This document shows positions 33,278-40,810 of a stretch of DNA of 64,000 nt, piece by piece (position 1 is the first letter of the stretch; each line of letters opens with the position of its first letter). Made by a program: the position numbers and the translations under genes. The notes under the pieces were generated by a model, which did not search any database, had not been told where the DNA came from, and saw nothing but the letters and a program-made list of their open reading frames with translations. The DNA is from Exiguobacterium mexicanum (lineage in GTDB: Bacteria > Bacillota > Bacilli > Exiguobacteriales > Exiguobacteriaceae): assembly GCF_005960665.1 (NCBI RefSeq), contig NZ_CP040676.1:1002501-1066500 (forward strand), written 5' to 3'.

Positions 33278-35335
33278 TTGGCCAGACACCGTGTGAAAGT
33301 GCCAAAGAAACGGCGCAACCACCTGCCCTTGCGATTGAACTTATTGTTTTTCATCGTGTTCATCTTGTTCGCGACGCTCATTTTTCGTTTAGGCGTCGTT
33401 CAAATCGTCAACGGCGAGTTGATCGCCCGTGAAGTGCAAAAGACGGAATCGAGTAAAATCAAATACGAGGTGCCGCGTGGCAAGATTTACGACCGGAACG
33501 GGCAAGTGCTCGCCGATACTATCTCAAACTATTCGGTCATGTACCGTCGTTCGCAAGTGACAAAGACGGAAGAACGGCTCGATGTCGCCATCAAGCTCGC
33601 TGAGATCGTCGACGTCCCAGAGAAAGACCGCAAAGTGACGGAGCGGGACCGCAAGGATTATTGGATCGCCATCGATCCTGAGCGCTCGCAAGAACGCGTC
33701 CAAAAGCTATTGGCCGATCTCCCGGAAGAAGAGCGGGCCGCCTTGTCGAACCAAGACGTCGACCAACTGCTGCTCGATTCCATCACAGAAGCGGAAATCA
33801 CGTTCGATGATGCGACCGAGGAAATCATCGCCATCAAACATAACATGGAGTCAGGTTACGCCCTCGACCCGCAAGTCATCAAAATCGGGGCATCTCCGAA
33901 AGAGATGGCACTGATTGAAGAAAACTTAGAACTGCTCCCTGGCGTCAGCGTCGAACCGTATTATCAGCGGGATTATCCGTTCGGTGAGACGTTCCAAAGT
34001 TTCCTCGGAAGTTATCGTCAAATCCCGGCCGAGCAACGCGCCTCATATCAAGCGAAAGGCTATGGCTTGAACGACCGCGTCGGCACATCTTATCTCGAAC
34101 AACAGTATGAGGACGTGCTACGCGGAACCCCGGCCTATGACGTCTTCACGACGTATAAAGGAGAGCCGGTCGGAGAACCGACTCGTGTCAGTGGGAACCC
34201 AGGGAAAGATATCATCTTGTCGACGGACATCGAGTTCCAAAAAGAAATCGATGAGATTTTGAAGAAAGCGATTCGAGCCGGCCGTTCGGGAAGCCCGCAC
34301 TTTGACCGTGCTTTCGCCGTCGTCATGAACCCACAGACGGGTGAATTGCTCGCCCTATCGGGACAAGAGCTCGACTATGAAACGAACGAATTCAAAGATG
34401 TCTCGGCCGGGACGGTCCTGCGAGCGAGTCAAATCGGCTCGACGATCAAGGGAGCGACGGTCGCGTTCGGCCTTGAAGAAGAAGTCATCCAACCGGGTGA
34501 ATACATTTATGACACGCCGATTCGCATCGGCTCGTCGCTCAAGTCGTCGTACCGAAACATGGGGAGCATCAACGACCTGGATGCCCTCGCGTTATCATCG
34601 AACATTTATATGTTCCAAATTGCCCTGCGGCTCGCCGATTATTACTCGACCGGCCAAATCGTCGGCGACAACGTGACCGAGGCGTTCAATACGATGGAAC
34701 ATTACTACAAACAGTTTGGCCTCGGAATCGAGACAGGGATCGACCTCCCGTATGAATCAATCGGATTCCGTAGTGTACCGGACCGTGTCACGCTCCTCAT
34801 GGACATGTCGATCGGTCAGTTCATCTCGTATACGCCGATTCAATTGGCGCAGTATACGTCGACGCTCGCGAACGGTGGATACCGGATTCAACCGCATCTA
34901 TTGAAAGAAATCATCGAACCGGGTTCGCTCGACGAGTCGAACAAGCAAGTCGTCAGCACGTTCCAACCGAATGCGCTCAATAAAGTCGACATCCGTGATG
35001 AATTCATTCAACGGGCGCGCCAAGGCTTCCGACAAGGGGTCGAGAGCGGAACGTCTCGTATCCTGCAACAGACAGGAATCACGGCGGCCGGTAAGACCGG
35101 TACCGCTCAAGCGATCGCAGAAGGGCCGGATGGTCAAGCGAAGCGCAACGCGAACGGGGAACCGATCAAGACGCTCAACTCGAACCACGTCGGCTGGGCG
35201 CCGTATGATGACCCGGAAATCGCCTGGGCCATCATCATGCCAGGGCTCGAGGCAGAAGGGATCAACACCCGTGTCGCGCACGACATCATGAAGGCGTACT
35301 TTGATTTAGAAGACGTCCAAGCACAGCTCCAGTAA
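33278..35335 (+). CDS. pbpA: Class B penicillin-binding protein (PbpA/PbpH-like transpeptidase)
   Basis: Peptidoglycan transpeptidase of the elongation machinery. A basic N terminus and one transmembrane helix (about residues 20-40) anchor it. The dimerisation domain begins at VPRGKIYDRNGQVLA (about residue 67). The transpeptidase domain carries S388-TIK (active serine and lysine), SSN (about residue 440) and K606-TG. The start is TTG at 33278 with GAAGGAG upstream. The 685 residues match B. subtilis PbpA and PbpH, and in B. subtilis pbpA also lies between sodA and the pst operon. An extended -10 (TGATATAGT, 33182-33190) may be its promoter; the leader holds a 12-bp palindrome (33222-33233). 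Confidence 0.93.
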   Translation: MARHRVKVPKKRRNHLPLRLNLLFFIVFILFATLIFRLGVVQIVNGELIAREVQKTESSKIKYEVPRGKIYDRNGQVLADTISNYSVMYRRSQVTKTEERLDVAIKLAEIVDVPEKDRKVTERDRKDYWIAIDPERSQERVQKLLADLPEEERAALSNQDVDQLLLDSITEAEITFDDATEEIIAIKHNMESGYALDPQVIKIGASPKEMALIEENLELLPGVSVEPYYQRDYPFGETFQSFLGSYRQIPAEQRASYQAKGYGLNDRVGTSYLEQQYEDVLRGTPAYDVFTTYKGEPVGEPTRVSGNPGKDIILSTDIEFQKEIDEILKKAIRAGRSGSPHFDRAFAVVMNPQTGELLALSGQELDYETNEFKDVSAGTVLRASQIGSTIKGATVAFGLEEEVIQPGEYIYDTPIRIGSSLKSSYRNMGSINDLDALALSSNIYMFQIALRLADYYSTGQIVGDNVTEAFNTMEHYYKQFGLGIETGIDLPYESIGFRSVPDRVTLLMDMSIGQFISYTPIQLAQYTSTLANGGYRIQPHLLKEIIEPGSLDESNKQVVSTFQPNALNKVDIRDEFIQRARQGFRQGVESGTSRILQQTGITAAGKTGTAQAIAEGPDGQAKRNANGEPIKTLNSNHVGWAPYDDPEIAWAIIMPGLEAEGINTRVAHDIMKAYFDLEDVQAQLQ

Positions 35336-35364
35336 AGAAGTCACTTCGGTGGCTTCTTTTTTTG
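35335..35364 (+). terminator. Terminator after the PBP gene
   Basis: AAGAAGTCAC / GTGGCTTCTT with a TTCG tetraloop, followed by a T-run. Confidence 0.9.
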
Positions 35365-35366
35365 TC

Positions 35367-35427
35367 TTTACAATTCTTTTACGTTCCGTTTATTTCTCGT
35401 TAATAGTAGTTTATTAGGATGTTAATT
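35367..35427 (+). promoter_or_regulatory. PhoP box upstream of the pst operon
   Basis: Six hexamers at exact 11-bp spacing: TTTACA (35367), TTTACG (35378), TTTATT (35389), TTAATA (35400), TTATTA (35411), TTAATT (35422). This matches the TT(A/T/C)ACA-N5 repeats bound by PhoP in Bacillus. It starts directly after the PBP terminator and ends 60 bases before pstS. Confidence 0.88.
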
Positions 35428-35487
35428 GTAGGACAGAGCAAGGAAGCTACAACACAAATCAAAGCAAACTCAAGGAGGACGTCAGAA

Positions 35488-36426
35488 ATGTCTTGGATGA
35501 AAAAATCAGCTATAGTCGCTTCAATCACTTCGGTGGCCATTATCGGTGCCGCGTGTGGAAACAATGAAGAAGGAAACGGCGCAGCCGAAGGTGAAGGACT
35601 TTCAGGTAAAGTCGTCATGGATGGTTCGTCTACCGTATTCCCAATCATGGAAGCTGTAGCGGAAGAATACTCAGCTGAACAGCCAGACGTTGAAGTGACG
35701 GTCGGGGTTTCAGGTACAGGTGGCGGATTCAAACGTTTCGTCACTGGTGAGACAGACTTCTCGAACGCATCACGTGAAATCAAAGAAGAAGAAGCGGCTG
35801 AAGCCGAGAAGAATGGCGTTGAGTACACACAACTCGCTGTAGCGCTTGATGGCCTCTCGCTCGTCGTCAACCCAGAGAATGATTGGGCCCAAGATATCAC
35901 GATTGATGAATTGAACAAAATGTGGACTGATCCGAACGTGAAGACATGGAAGGACGTCCGTTCAGACTGGCCGGATGAAGAAATCTCATTCTTCTCACCT
36001 GGTAAAGATTCAGGAACGTATGACTTCTTCAACGAAGCAGTCCTTGAAGATACAGACATCCGCGAAGACGCACAATTGTCAGAAGACGATAACGTTCTCG
36101 TAACAGGTGTTGCCGGTACGAAAGGTGCGATCGGATTCTTCGGATATGCGTACTACATTGAAAACAAAGATACGCTTCGCGCATTGAACGTCGAAGGTAT
36201 TGAACCGACGACTGACACAATCAATGATCTTTCATACCCGCTCTCACGTGAAATCTACACATACGTGAACAACGCGTCGTTGAAAGATAAGCCGCAAGTC
36301 GCTGACTACACGCGCTTCTTGAATGAAAATGCAGCAGCCCTTTCAGAAGAAGTCGGATATGTCGGAATGGAACAAGCACGATACGATGAGAACGCTGAAG
36401 TGATCGACGAGATCGCTGGCGAGTAA
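35488..36426 (+). CDS. pstS: Phosphate-binding lipoprotein PstS
   Basis: Extracellular binding protein of the high-affinity phosphate ABC importer. The signal peptide ends in a lipobox (IIGAAC, Cys about residue 23), so it is lipid-anchored. Phosphate-contact loops are DGSSTVFPI (about residue 45), SGTGGGFKRF (about residue 80) and PGKDSGTYDFF (about residue 172). The ATG at 35488 is 9 bases after AAGGAGG. It is first in pstS-C-A-B-phoU under the PhoP box, and a stable intercistronic hairpin after it may keep PstS in excess over the membrane parts. Confidence 0.95.
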   Translation: MSWMKKSAIVASITSVAIIGAACGNNEEGNGAAEGEGLSGKVVMDGSSTVFPIMEAVAEEYSAEQPDVEVTVGVSGTGGGFKRFVTGETDFSNASREIKEEEAAEAEKNGVEYTQLAVALDGLSLVVNPENDWAQDITIDELNKMWTDPNVKTWKDVRSDWPDEEISFFSPGKDSGTYDFFNEAVLEDTDIREDAQLSEDDNVLVTGVAGTKGAIGFFGYAYYIENKDTLRALNVEGIEPTTDTINDLSYPLSREIYTYVNNASLKDKPQVADYTRFLNENAAALSEEVGYVGMEQARYDENAEVIDEIAGE

Positions 36427-36440
36427 TAGCGCAGAAGGCA

Positions 36441-36465
36441 GAAGGTGAGAGTCGCTCTCGCCTTC
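36441..36465 (+). promoter_or_regulatory. Intercistronic hairpin between pstS and pstC
   Basis: 11-bp stem GAAGGTGAGAG / CTCTCGCCTTC with a TCG loop and no T-run. It is suited to protecting the pstS mRNA 3' end or attenuating transcription into pstC. Confidence 0.6.
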
Positions 36466-36509
36466 TCGCCGTGCTTTCTAGTATGAAGAGGTAGGGAGCG
36501 ATACACGAG

Positions 36510-37454
36510 ATGAATCAACCAAACAAAGGGCTGTCAATTCGAGAGATGATTGAAGCCAATAAGAAAAAGAAATATAGTACGACGAACGTGTTTGATAAAG
36601 TCATGCCGTTCTTATTATTCTTGAGCGCATTCGTTTCGGTCGTCACGACGGTCGGCATCGCGTTCACACTTGGTTTTGAACTGTTCAAGTTTTTCGAGCG
36701 CGTACCGGTCGCCGAGTTTTTAGGCTCGACCGAATGGTATCCGCTTAGTGCCGATCAACGGTTCGGCGTCTGGGCCCTCGTCATGGGAACACTCCAGATC
36801 ACCGTCATTGCCATGATTGTCGCTGTCCCACTCGGTTTGGCATCGGCGATTTATTTGAGCGAGTACGCATCTGAGCGTGCCCGCACCATTTTGAAGCCGA
36901 TTCTTGAAGTGCTCGCTGGCGTTCCAACGATTGTCTTCGGATTCTTCGCTTTGTCGTTCGTTACACCGATTTTGCAAGCGTTGATTCCGGGGCTTCAAAT
37001 CTATAACGCACTCAGCCCGGGGATCGTTGTCGGAATCATGATTATTCCGATGATCGCTTCTATTTCGGAAGACTCGATGAGCGCCGTACCGAAAAAGATT
37101 CGGGATGGAGCCCTCGGCCTTGGCGCGACACGTCTCGAAGTCGCCATCAAAGTCGTCATGCCAGCCGCGCTCTCAGGGATTATCGCCTCGATCGTCCTCG
37201 GGATGAGCCGTGCCATCGGTGAGACGATGATCGTAACGATCGCTGGTGGGTCGCAGCCGAACTTCGAGTTCAACCCGCTCAACGCGATTCAAACGATGAC
37301 GGCGTATATTGTCCAAATCGCCAAAGGTGATGCAGGATACGGGACAATCGAATACTACAGTATCTATGCGGTTGGTGCGCTATTGTTCGTCTTCACCCTT
37401 GTGATGAACCTATTCGCGAACTGGGTGACGCGCCGCTTCAGAGAGGAGTACTAA
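36510..37454 (+). CDS. pstC: Phosphate ABC transporter permease PstC
   Basis: One of the two channel subunits of the Pst importer. It has six predicted helices and the EAA-type loop GALGLGATRLEVAIKVVMPA (about residue 204) that contacts the PstB ATPase. The N-terminal 30 residues are hydrophilic and cytoplasmic. The 314-residue length is typical. It starts 83 bases after pstS and ends one base before pstA. Confidence 0.95.
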   Translation: MNQPNKGLSIREMIEANKKKKYSTTNVFDKVMPFLLFLSAFVSVVTTVGIAFTLGFELFKFFERVPVAEFLGSTEWYPLSADQRFGVWALVMGTLQITVIAMIVAVPLGLASAIYLSEYASERARTILKPILEVLAGVPTIVFGFFALSFVTPILQALIPGLQIYNALSPGIVVGIMIIPMIASISEDSMSAVPKKIRDGALGLGATRLEVAIKVVMPAALSGIIASIVLGMSRAIGETMIVTIAGGSQPNFEFNPLNAIQTMTAYIVQIAKGDAGYGTIEYYSIYAVGALLFVFTLVMNLFANWVTRRFREEY

Positions 37455-37455
37455 T

Positions 37456-38367
37456 ATGGCATTGCCGAACAGTGAGTTCAAGAATACGAAGAACTTGATG
37501 GATCGTGATTCGGTTTCACAACGAATTAAACGCCGTCTTCAATTGAATGAGATTTTTAAATATATCTTCTTAGCGGGGCTCGTTTTCGCCCTGCTCGTCT
37601 TGTCGACGTTGATTTATGACGTCGTTTCTAAAGGTGGCGGCTGGGTGAATTTGGATTTTCTCCGCAACTTCCCATCCCGTCGTCCTGAACAGGCCGGGCT
37701 GTATCCTGCCTTGATTGGGACGTTTTGGTTGATGCTTCTCATCGTCCCGATGGTGTTTGTCATCGGTGTCGGTGCCGCGATTTATCTTGAAGAGTACGCA
37801 CCGAAGAACCGCATCACGTCGTTTATCGAAGTGAACATTTCGAACTTGGCCGGCGTGCCGTCAATCGTGTTCGGTTTGCTCGGATTGACCATTTTTGTAC
37901 GTGTCATGGAACTCGGGAATTCGATTATGGCCGGAGCCTTGACGCTCGGACTGATGAGTCTACCGATTGTCATCGTCGCGTCGCAAGAAGCGCTCCGCTC
38001 GGTCAAAATGGAGTTGCGTCACGCATCGCTCGCGCTCGGAGCCTCGAAATGGCAGACGACGTTCAACGTCGTCTTGCCGTCGGCGATTCCAGGGATTATC
38101 ACAGGGATCATCTTGGCCGTATCACGTGCGATTGGCGAGACGGCTCCATTGATCATGGTCGGAGCGGCGACGTTTATTTCGACGACGCCGAGCAGCGTAT
38201 TCTCGGACTTCACAGCGCTCCCGATTCAAATCTATAACTGGACGAGCCGTCCGCAAGCAGAATTCCAAAACTTGGCCGCTGCCGGTATCATCGTTTTGAT
38301 GACGATGTTGATCATCATGAACTCGGCCGCCATCTATATCCGTAACAAATATACGAACCGACATTAA
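37456..38367 (+). CDS. pstA: Phosphate ABC transporter permease PstA
   Basis: Second channel subunit of the Pst importer, partner of PstC. Six helices are expected, with the EAA loop ASLALGASKWQTTFNVVLPS (about residue 190). The 303-residue length is normal. It follows pstC immediately and precedes pstB by 31 bases. Confidence 0.95.
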   Translation: MALPNSEFKNTKNLMDRDSVSQRIKRRLQLNEIFKYIFLAGLVFALLVLSTLIYDVVSKGGGWVNLDFLRNFPSRRPEQAGLYPALIGTFWLMLLIVPMVFVIGVGAAIYLEEYAPKNRITSFIEVNISNLAGVPSIVFGLLGLTIFVRVMELGNSIMAGALTLGLMSLPIVIVASQEALRSVKMELRHASLALGASKWQTTFNVVLPSAIPGIITGIILAVSRAIGETAPLIMVGAATFISTTPSSVFSDFTALPIQIYNWTSRPQAEFQNLAAAGIIVLMTMLIIMNSAAIYIRNKYTNRH

Positions 38368-38398
38368 GTCGTAGCAGTAAACGAGGAGGACTCTCGAG

Positions 38399-39232
38399 AT
38401 GATGAAACAAAAAGAACTTAAAGGAGATCATGAAGTGAATACAACGACCACCCAACCGAACGAAACGGTGATGCAGAAAGACAGTGCCTATGTCGTGAAC
38501 AACTTGAACTTATGGTATGGTGACGATCAGGCGTTGATTGACGTCAATCTCGACATCAAGCAAAACGAAGTGACGGCCATCATCGGTCCGTCGGGTTGCG
38601 GGAAGTCGACGTTCATCAAGACGTTGAACCGGATGGTCGAGCTCGTCCCTTCGGTGCGTACGAACGGTGAGATTCTTTATCACGGACGCAACATCTTTGA
38701 CCGCGATTATCGGGTCGAAGATCTTCGGACGTCGGTCGGTATGGTATTCCAACAGCCGAACCCGTTCCCGAAATCAGTGTATGATAACGTGGCATACGGG
38801 CCGCGCACACACGGGATTAAAAACAAGAAAGTGCTTGATGAGATCGTCGAACGTTCGCTTCGCGGCGCGGCGATTTGGGATGAAGTGAAAGATCGTTTGA
38901 ACGAGAACGCCTATGGCCTCTCGGGTGGTCAACAACAACGTCTCTGTATCGCGCGTACGCTCGCCATCGAACCGGACGTCATCCTCATGGATGAACCGAC
39001 GTCAGCGCTTGACCCGATTTCGACGCTTAAAGTCGAAGAGCTCGTCCAAGAGTTGAAAGAGCAGTACTCGATCATCATCGTCACACACAACATGCAACAA
39101 GCGGCTCGTGTATCGGATAAGACGGCGTTCTTCTTAAACGGAGAAGTTGTCGAGTTCGATGCGACCGACAAAATCTTCTCGAATCCAACTGATAAACGGA
39201 CTGAAGATTATATTTCTGGCCGGTTCGGTTAA
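38399..39232 (+). CDS. pstB: Phosphate ABC transporter ATP-binding protein PstB
   Basis: ATPase driving phosphate import. Walker A is GPSGCGKST (about residue 62), the signature is [13 protein letters not shown] (about residue 175) and Walker B is [12 protein letters not shown] (about residue 195); the H-loop histidine is in [14 protein letters not shown]. Two starts are possible: ATG 38399 (GAGGAGGA 8 bases upstream) or GTG 38435 (AAAGGAG upstream). The first 24 residues are not conserved in the family, so either could be used; I list the longer form. Phosphate specificity comes from its operon. Confidence 0.94.
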   Translation: MMKQKELKGDHEVNTTTTQPNETVMQKDSAYVVNNLNLWYGDDQALIDVNLDIKQNEVTAIIGPSGCGKSTFIKTLNRMVELVPSVRTNGEILYHGRNIFDRDYRVEDLRTSVGMVFQQPNPFPKSVYDNVAYGPRTHGIKNKKVLDEIVERSLRGAAIWDEVKDRLNENAYGLSGGQQQRLCIARTLAIEPDVILMDEPTSALDPISTLKVEELVQELKEQYSIIIVTHNMQQAARVSDKTAFFLNGEVVEFDATDKIFSNPTDKRTEDYISGRFG

Positions 39233-39247
39233 GAAGGGGAGACAATC

Positions 39248-39910
39248 ATGGCACAAAATCGCACATTCTTTGATATGAAGTTAAACGAATTAGAAGATAA
39301 AGTCGTTCGCTTGGCGAACTTGACGATGCGCCAGACGGCGACCGCCATCGAGGTGCTTGAGAAACGTGACCTCGAGCTCGCCCAGACGGTCATCGACAAC
39401 GATAATGAGCTTGACGACCTCGAGCTCGAAATCAACGACGAGGCCATTCTATTGATCGCGAAACAGCAACCGGTCGCAACCGACCTCCGCCGCTTGATCG
39501 TGACGATGAAATCGGCGACGGACCTTGAGCGGATTGCGGACTATGCGACGAACATCGCCAAAGCCGTCGCCCGTATCGAGCACGTCCCGTACGTCCTCGA
39601 CATCAAACCGCTCAAACAGATGGCCGAGCAGTTGATCGACATGCTCGAGCTCGCGACGCGCGCTTACCGGAAGGGCGAGGTTAGCCGGGTGCGTGAATTG
39701 AATGAGATGGATAAAGTCATCGATGATTTGAACTTACAGACAATCAAACAATACATGGGATTCGTTCCGAATATGACGGTTGGAACGAACGACGTGTATG
39801 AGTTTTCGAACATCGCCCGTTATTTAGAACGGATGGGTGATCACGTGACCAATTTCGGAGAACATCTCATTTTCCTTGAAAAAGGGAAACATTATGATTT
39901 AAATCAGTGA
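39248..39910 (+). CDS. phoU: Phosphate signalling protein PhoU
   Basis: Cytoplasmic helical-bundle protein made of two PhoU repeats, with metal-binding DxxxD-type signatures around LERIADYATNIAK (about residue 93) and LERMGDHVTNFGE (about residue 197). It links the Pst transporter to the phosphate response and prevents excess uptake. The ATG follows AAGGGGAG, 15 bases after pstB. The 220-residue length is standard. It is the last gene of the pst operon and is followed by a perfect terminator. Confidence 0.95.
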   Translation: MAQNRTFFDMKLNELEDKVVRLANLTMRQTATAIEVLEKRDLELAQTVIDNDNELDDLELEINDEAILLIAKQQPVATDLRRLIVTMKSATDLERIADYATNIAKAVARIEHVPYVLDIKPLKQMAEQLIDMLELATRAYRKGEVSRVRELNEMDKVIDDLNLQTIKQYMGFVPNMTVGTNDVYEFSNIARYLERMGDHVTNFGEHLIFLEKGKHYDLNQ

Positions 39911-39918
39911 CAAGAGTG

Positions 39919-39957
39919 GTAAAGAACAACAGACCAGTTGTTCTTTACTTTTTTTTG
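39919..39957 (+). terminator. Terminator of the pst-phoU operon
   Basis: 12-bp perfect stem GTAAAGAACAAC / GTTGTTCTTTAC with an AGACCA loop, followed by a run of T. Confidence 0.93.
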
Positions 39958-40028
39958 TGCAGGAATTCACGGATAAGGAGCGAATAGTAGAACACATGGA
40001 TTTTTTTTAGGAAGGGAGCCACACATAT

Positions 40029-40796
40029 ATGGAAGAGAAAATCGTTTCCTTGAAACAACAAGGACTGACGTTAAAACAGATTGCAGAACAATTAGATATG
40101 CCAATCGGGAAAGTCCAATACGCTTGGCGTAAATGGCGTTCCCAACATGGGGAGCCGGCGAAGCCGGTAGCCGCACCAAAACGAAAGACTGAAGGGAAGA
40201 AAGCAATGACATCTAAATCGAAGCAAGTACCCGCCTCGTCTGTGAAGCAGGTCGCTTCGACACTGCAACACGAGGAGCCTGCCCAATCACCGCTTCTTGA
40301 CAAAGGTCCAGAAGGGTTCTGGAAGCTCCCAGACCGCTACGATCAAGATTTGATGCATGCGGTCGTCCAATCACCGAACGCCGTTTACGTCTTCTGGGAA
40401 GTGTCGGACAGCGTCAAAGAGACGCTCTCGATGCAATTTATGCGTCCATGGGAAGACTTGCCGAAAGCGTTCCGCATCCTTGACATCACATTGCTTGATT
40501 ACGCGAGCGGGCATGCGAACCGGGCGTATACGTTCGAATTGCCGGAGATGACGAACAGTTGGTTCGTCCGTCCGCTCGACCCGAATACGACATACGTCTT
40601 TGAGTTTGGGATTCGGACGATGGAAGGGGAATTCCTTCCGCTGCTCGCCACATCGCCGATTGACACGCCACGAGCTGAGCCGGCCGGGCACGGTCGTTTC
40701 GCTGAACCAGTGCGCCGTTGGCAGTACGGGAAAGTCGAGGCTCCTGAATTACTCGATACGTTACCAAAATATTCCGCATACCGATTCGTGCGCTGA
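40029..40796 (+). CDS. DUF4912 protein with N-terminal helix-turn-helix
   Basis: Function unknown. Residues 1-40 look like a helix-turn-helix (LTLKQIAEQLDMPIGKVQYAW). Residues 41-90 are a low-complexity, lysine- and proline-rich linker. Residues 90-250 match the DUF4912 pattern (WKLPDRYDQDLMHAVVQSPN, VYVFWEVSD, YVFEFGIRTMEGEFLPLL). Some DUF4912 proteins are annotated as possible carbohydrate- or nucleic-acid-related, without proof. AGGAAGGGAG lies 10 bases before the ATG. The next gene, a GH57 branching enzyme, begins 14 bases after its stop, so the two form one operon, and a role in alpha-glucan metabolism or its regulation is a reasonable inference. Confidence 0.78.
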   Translation: MEEKIVSLKQQGLTLKQIAEQLDMPIGKVQYAWRKWRSQHGEPAKPVAAPKRKTEGKKAMTSKSKQVPASSVKQVASTLQHEEPAQSPLLDKGPEGFWKLPDRYDQDLMHAVVQSPNAVYVFWEVSDSVKETLSMQFMRPWEDLPKAFRILDITLLDYASGHANRAYTFELPEMTNSWFVRPLDPNTTYVFEFGIRTMEGEFLPLLATSPIDTPRAEPAGHGRFAEPVRRWQYGKVEAPELLDTLPKYSAYRFVR

Positions 40797-40810
40797 GGAG
40801 GATTTTTTAG

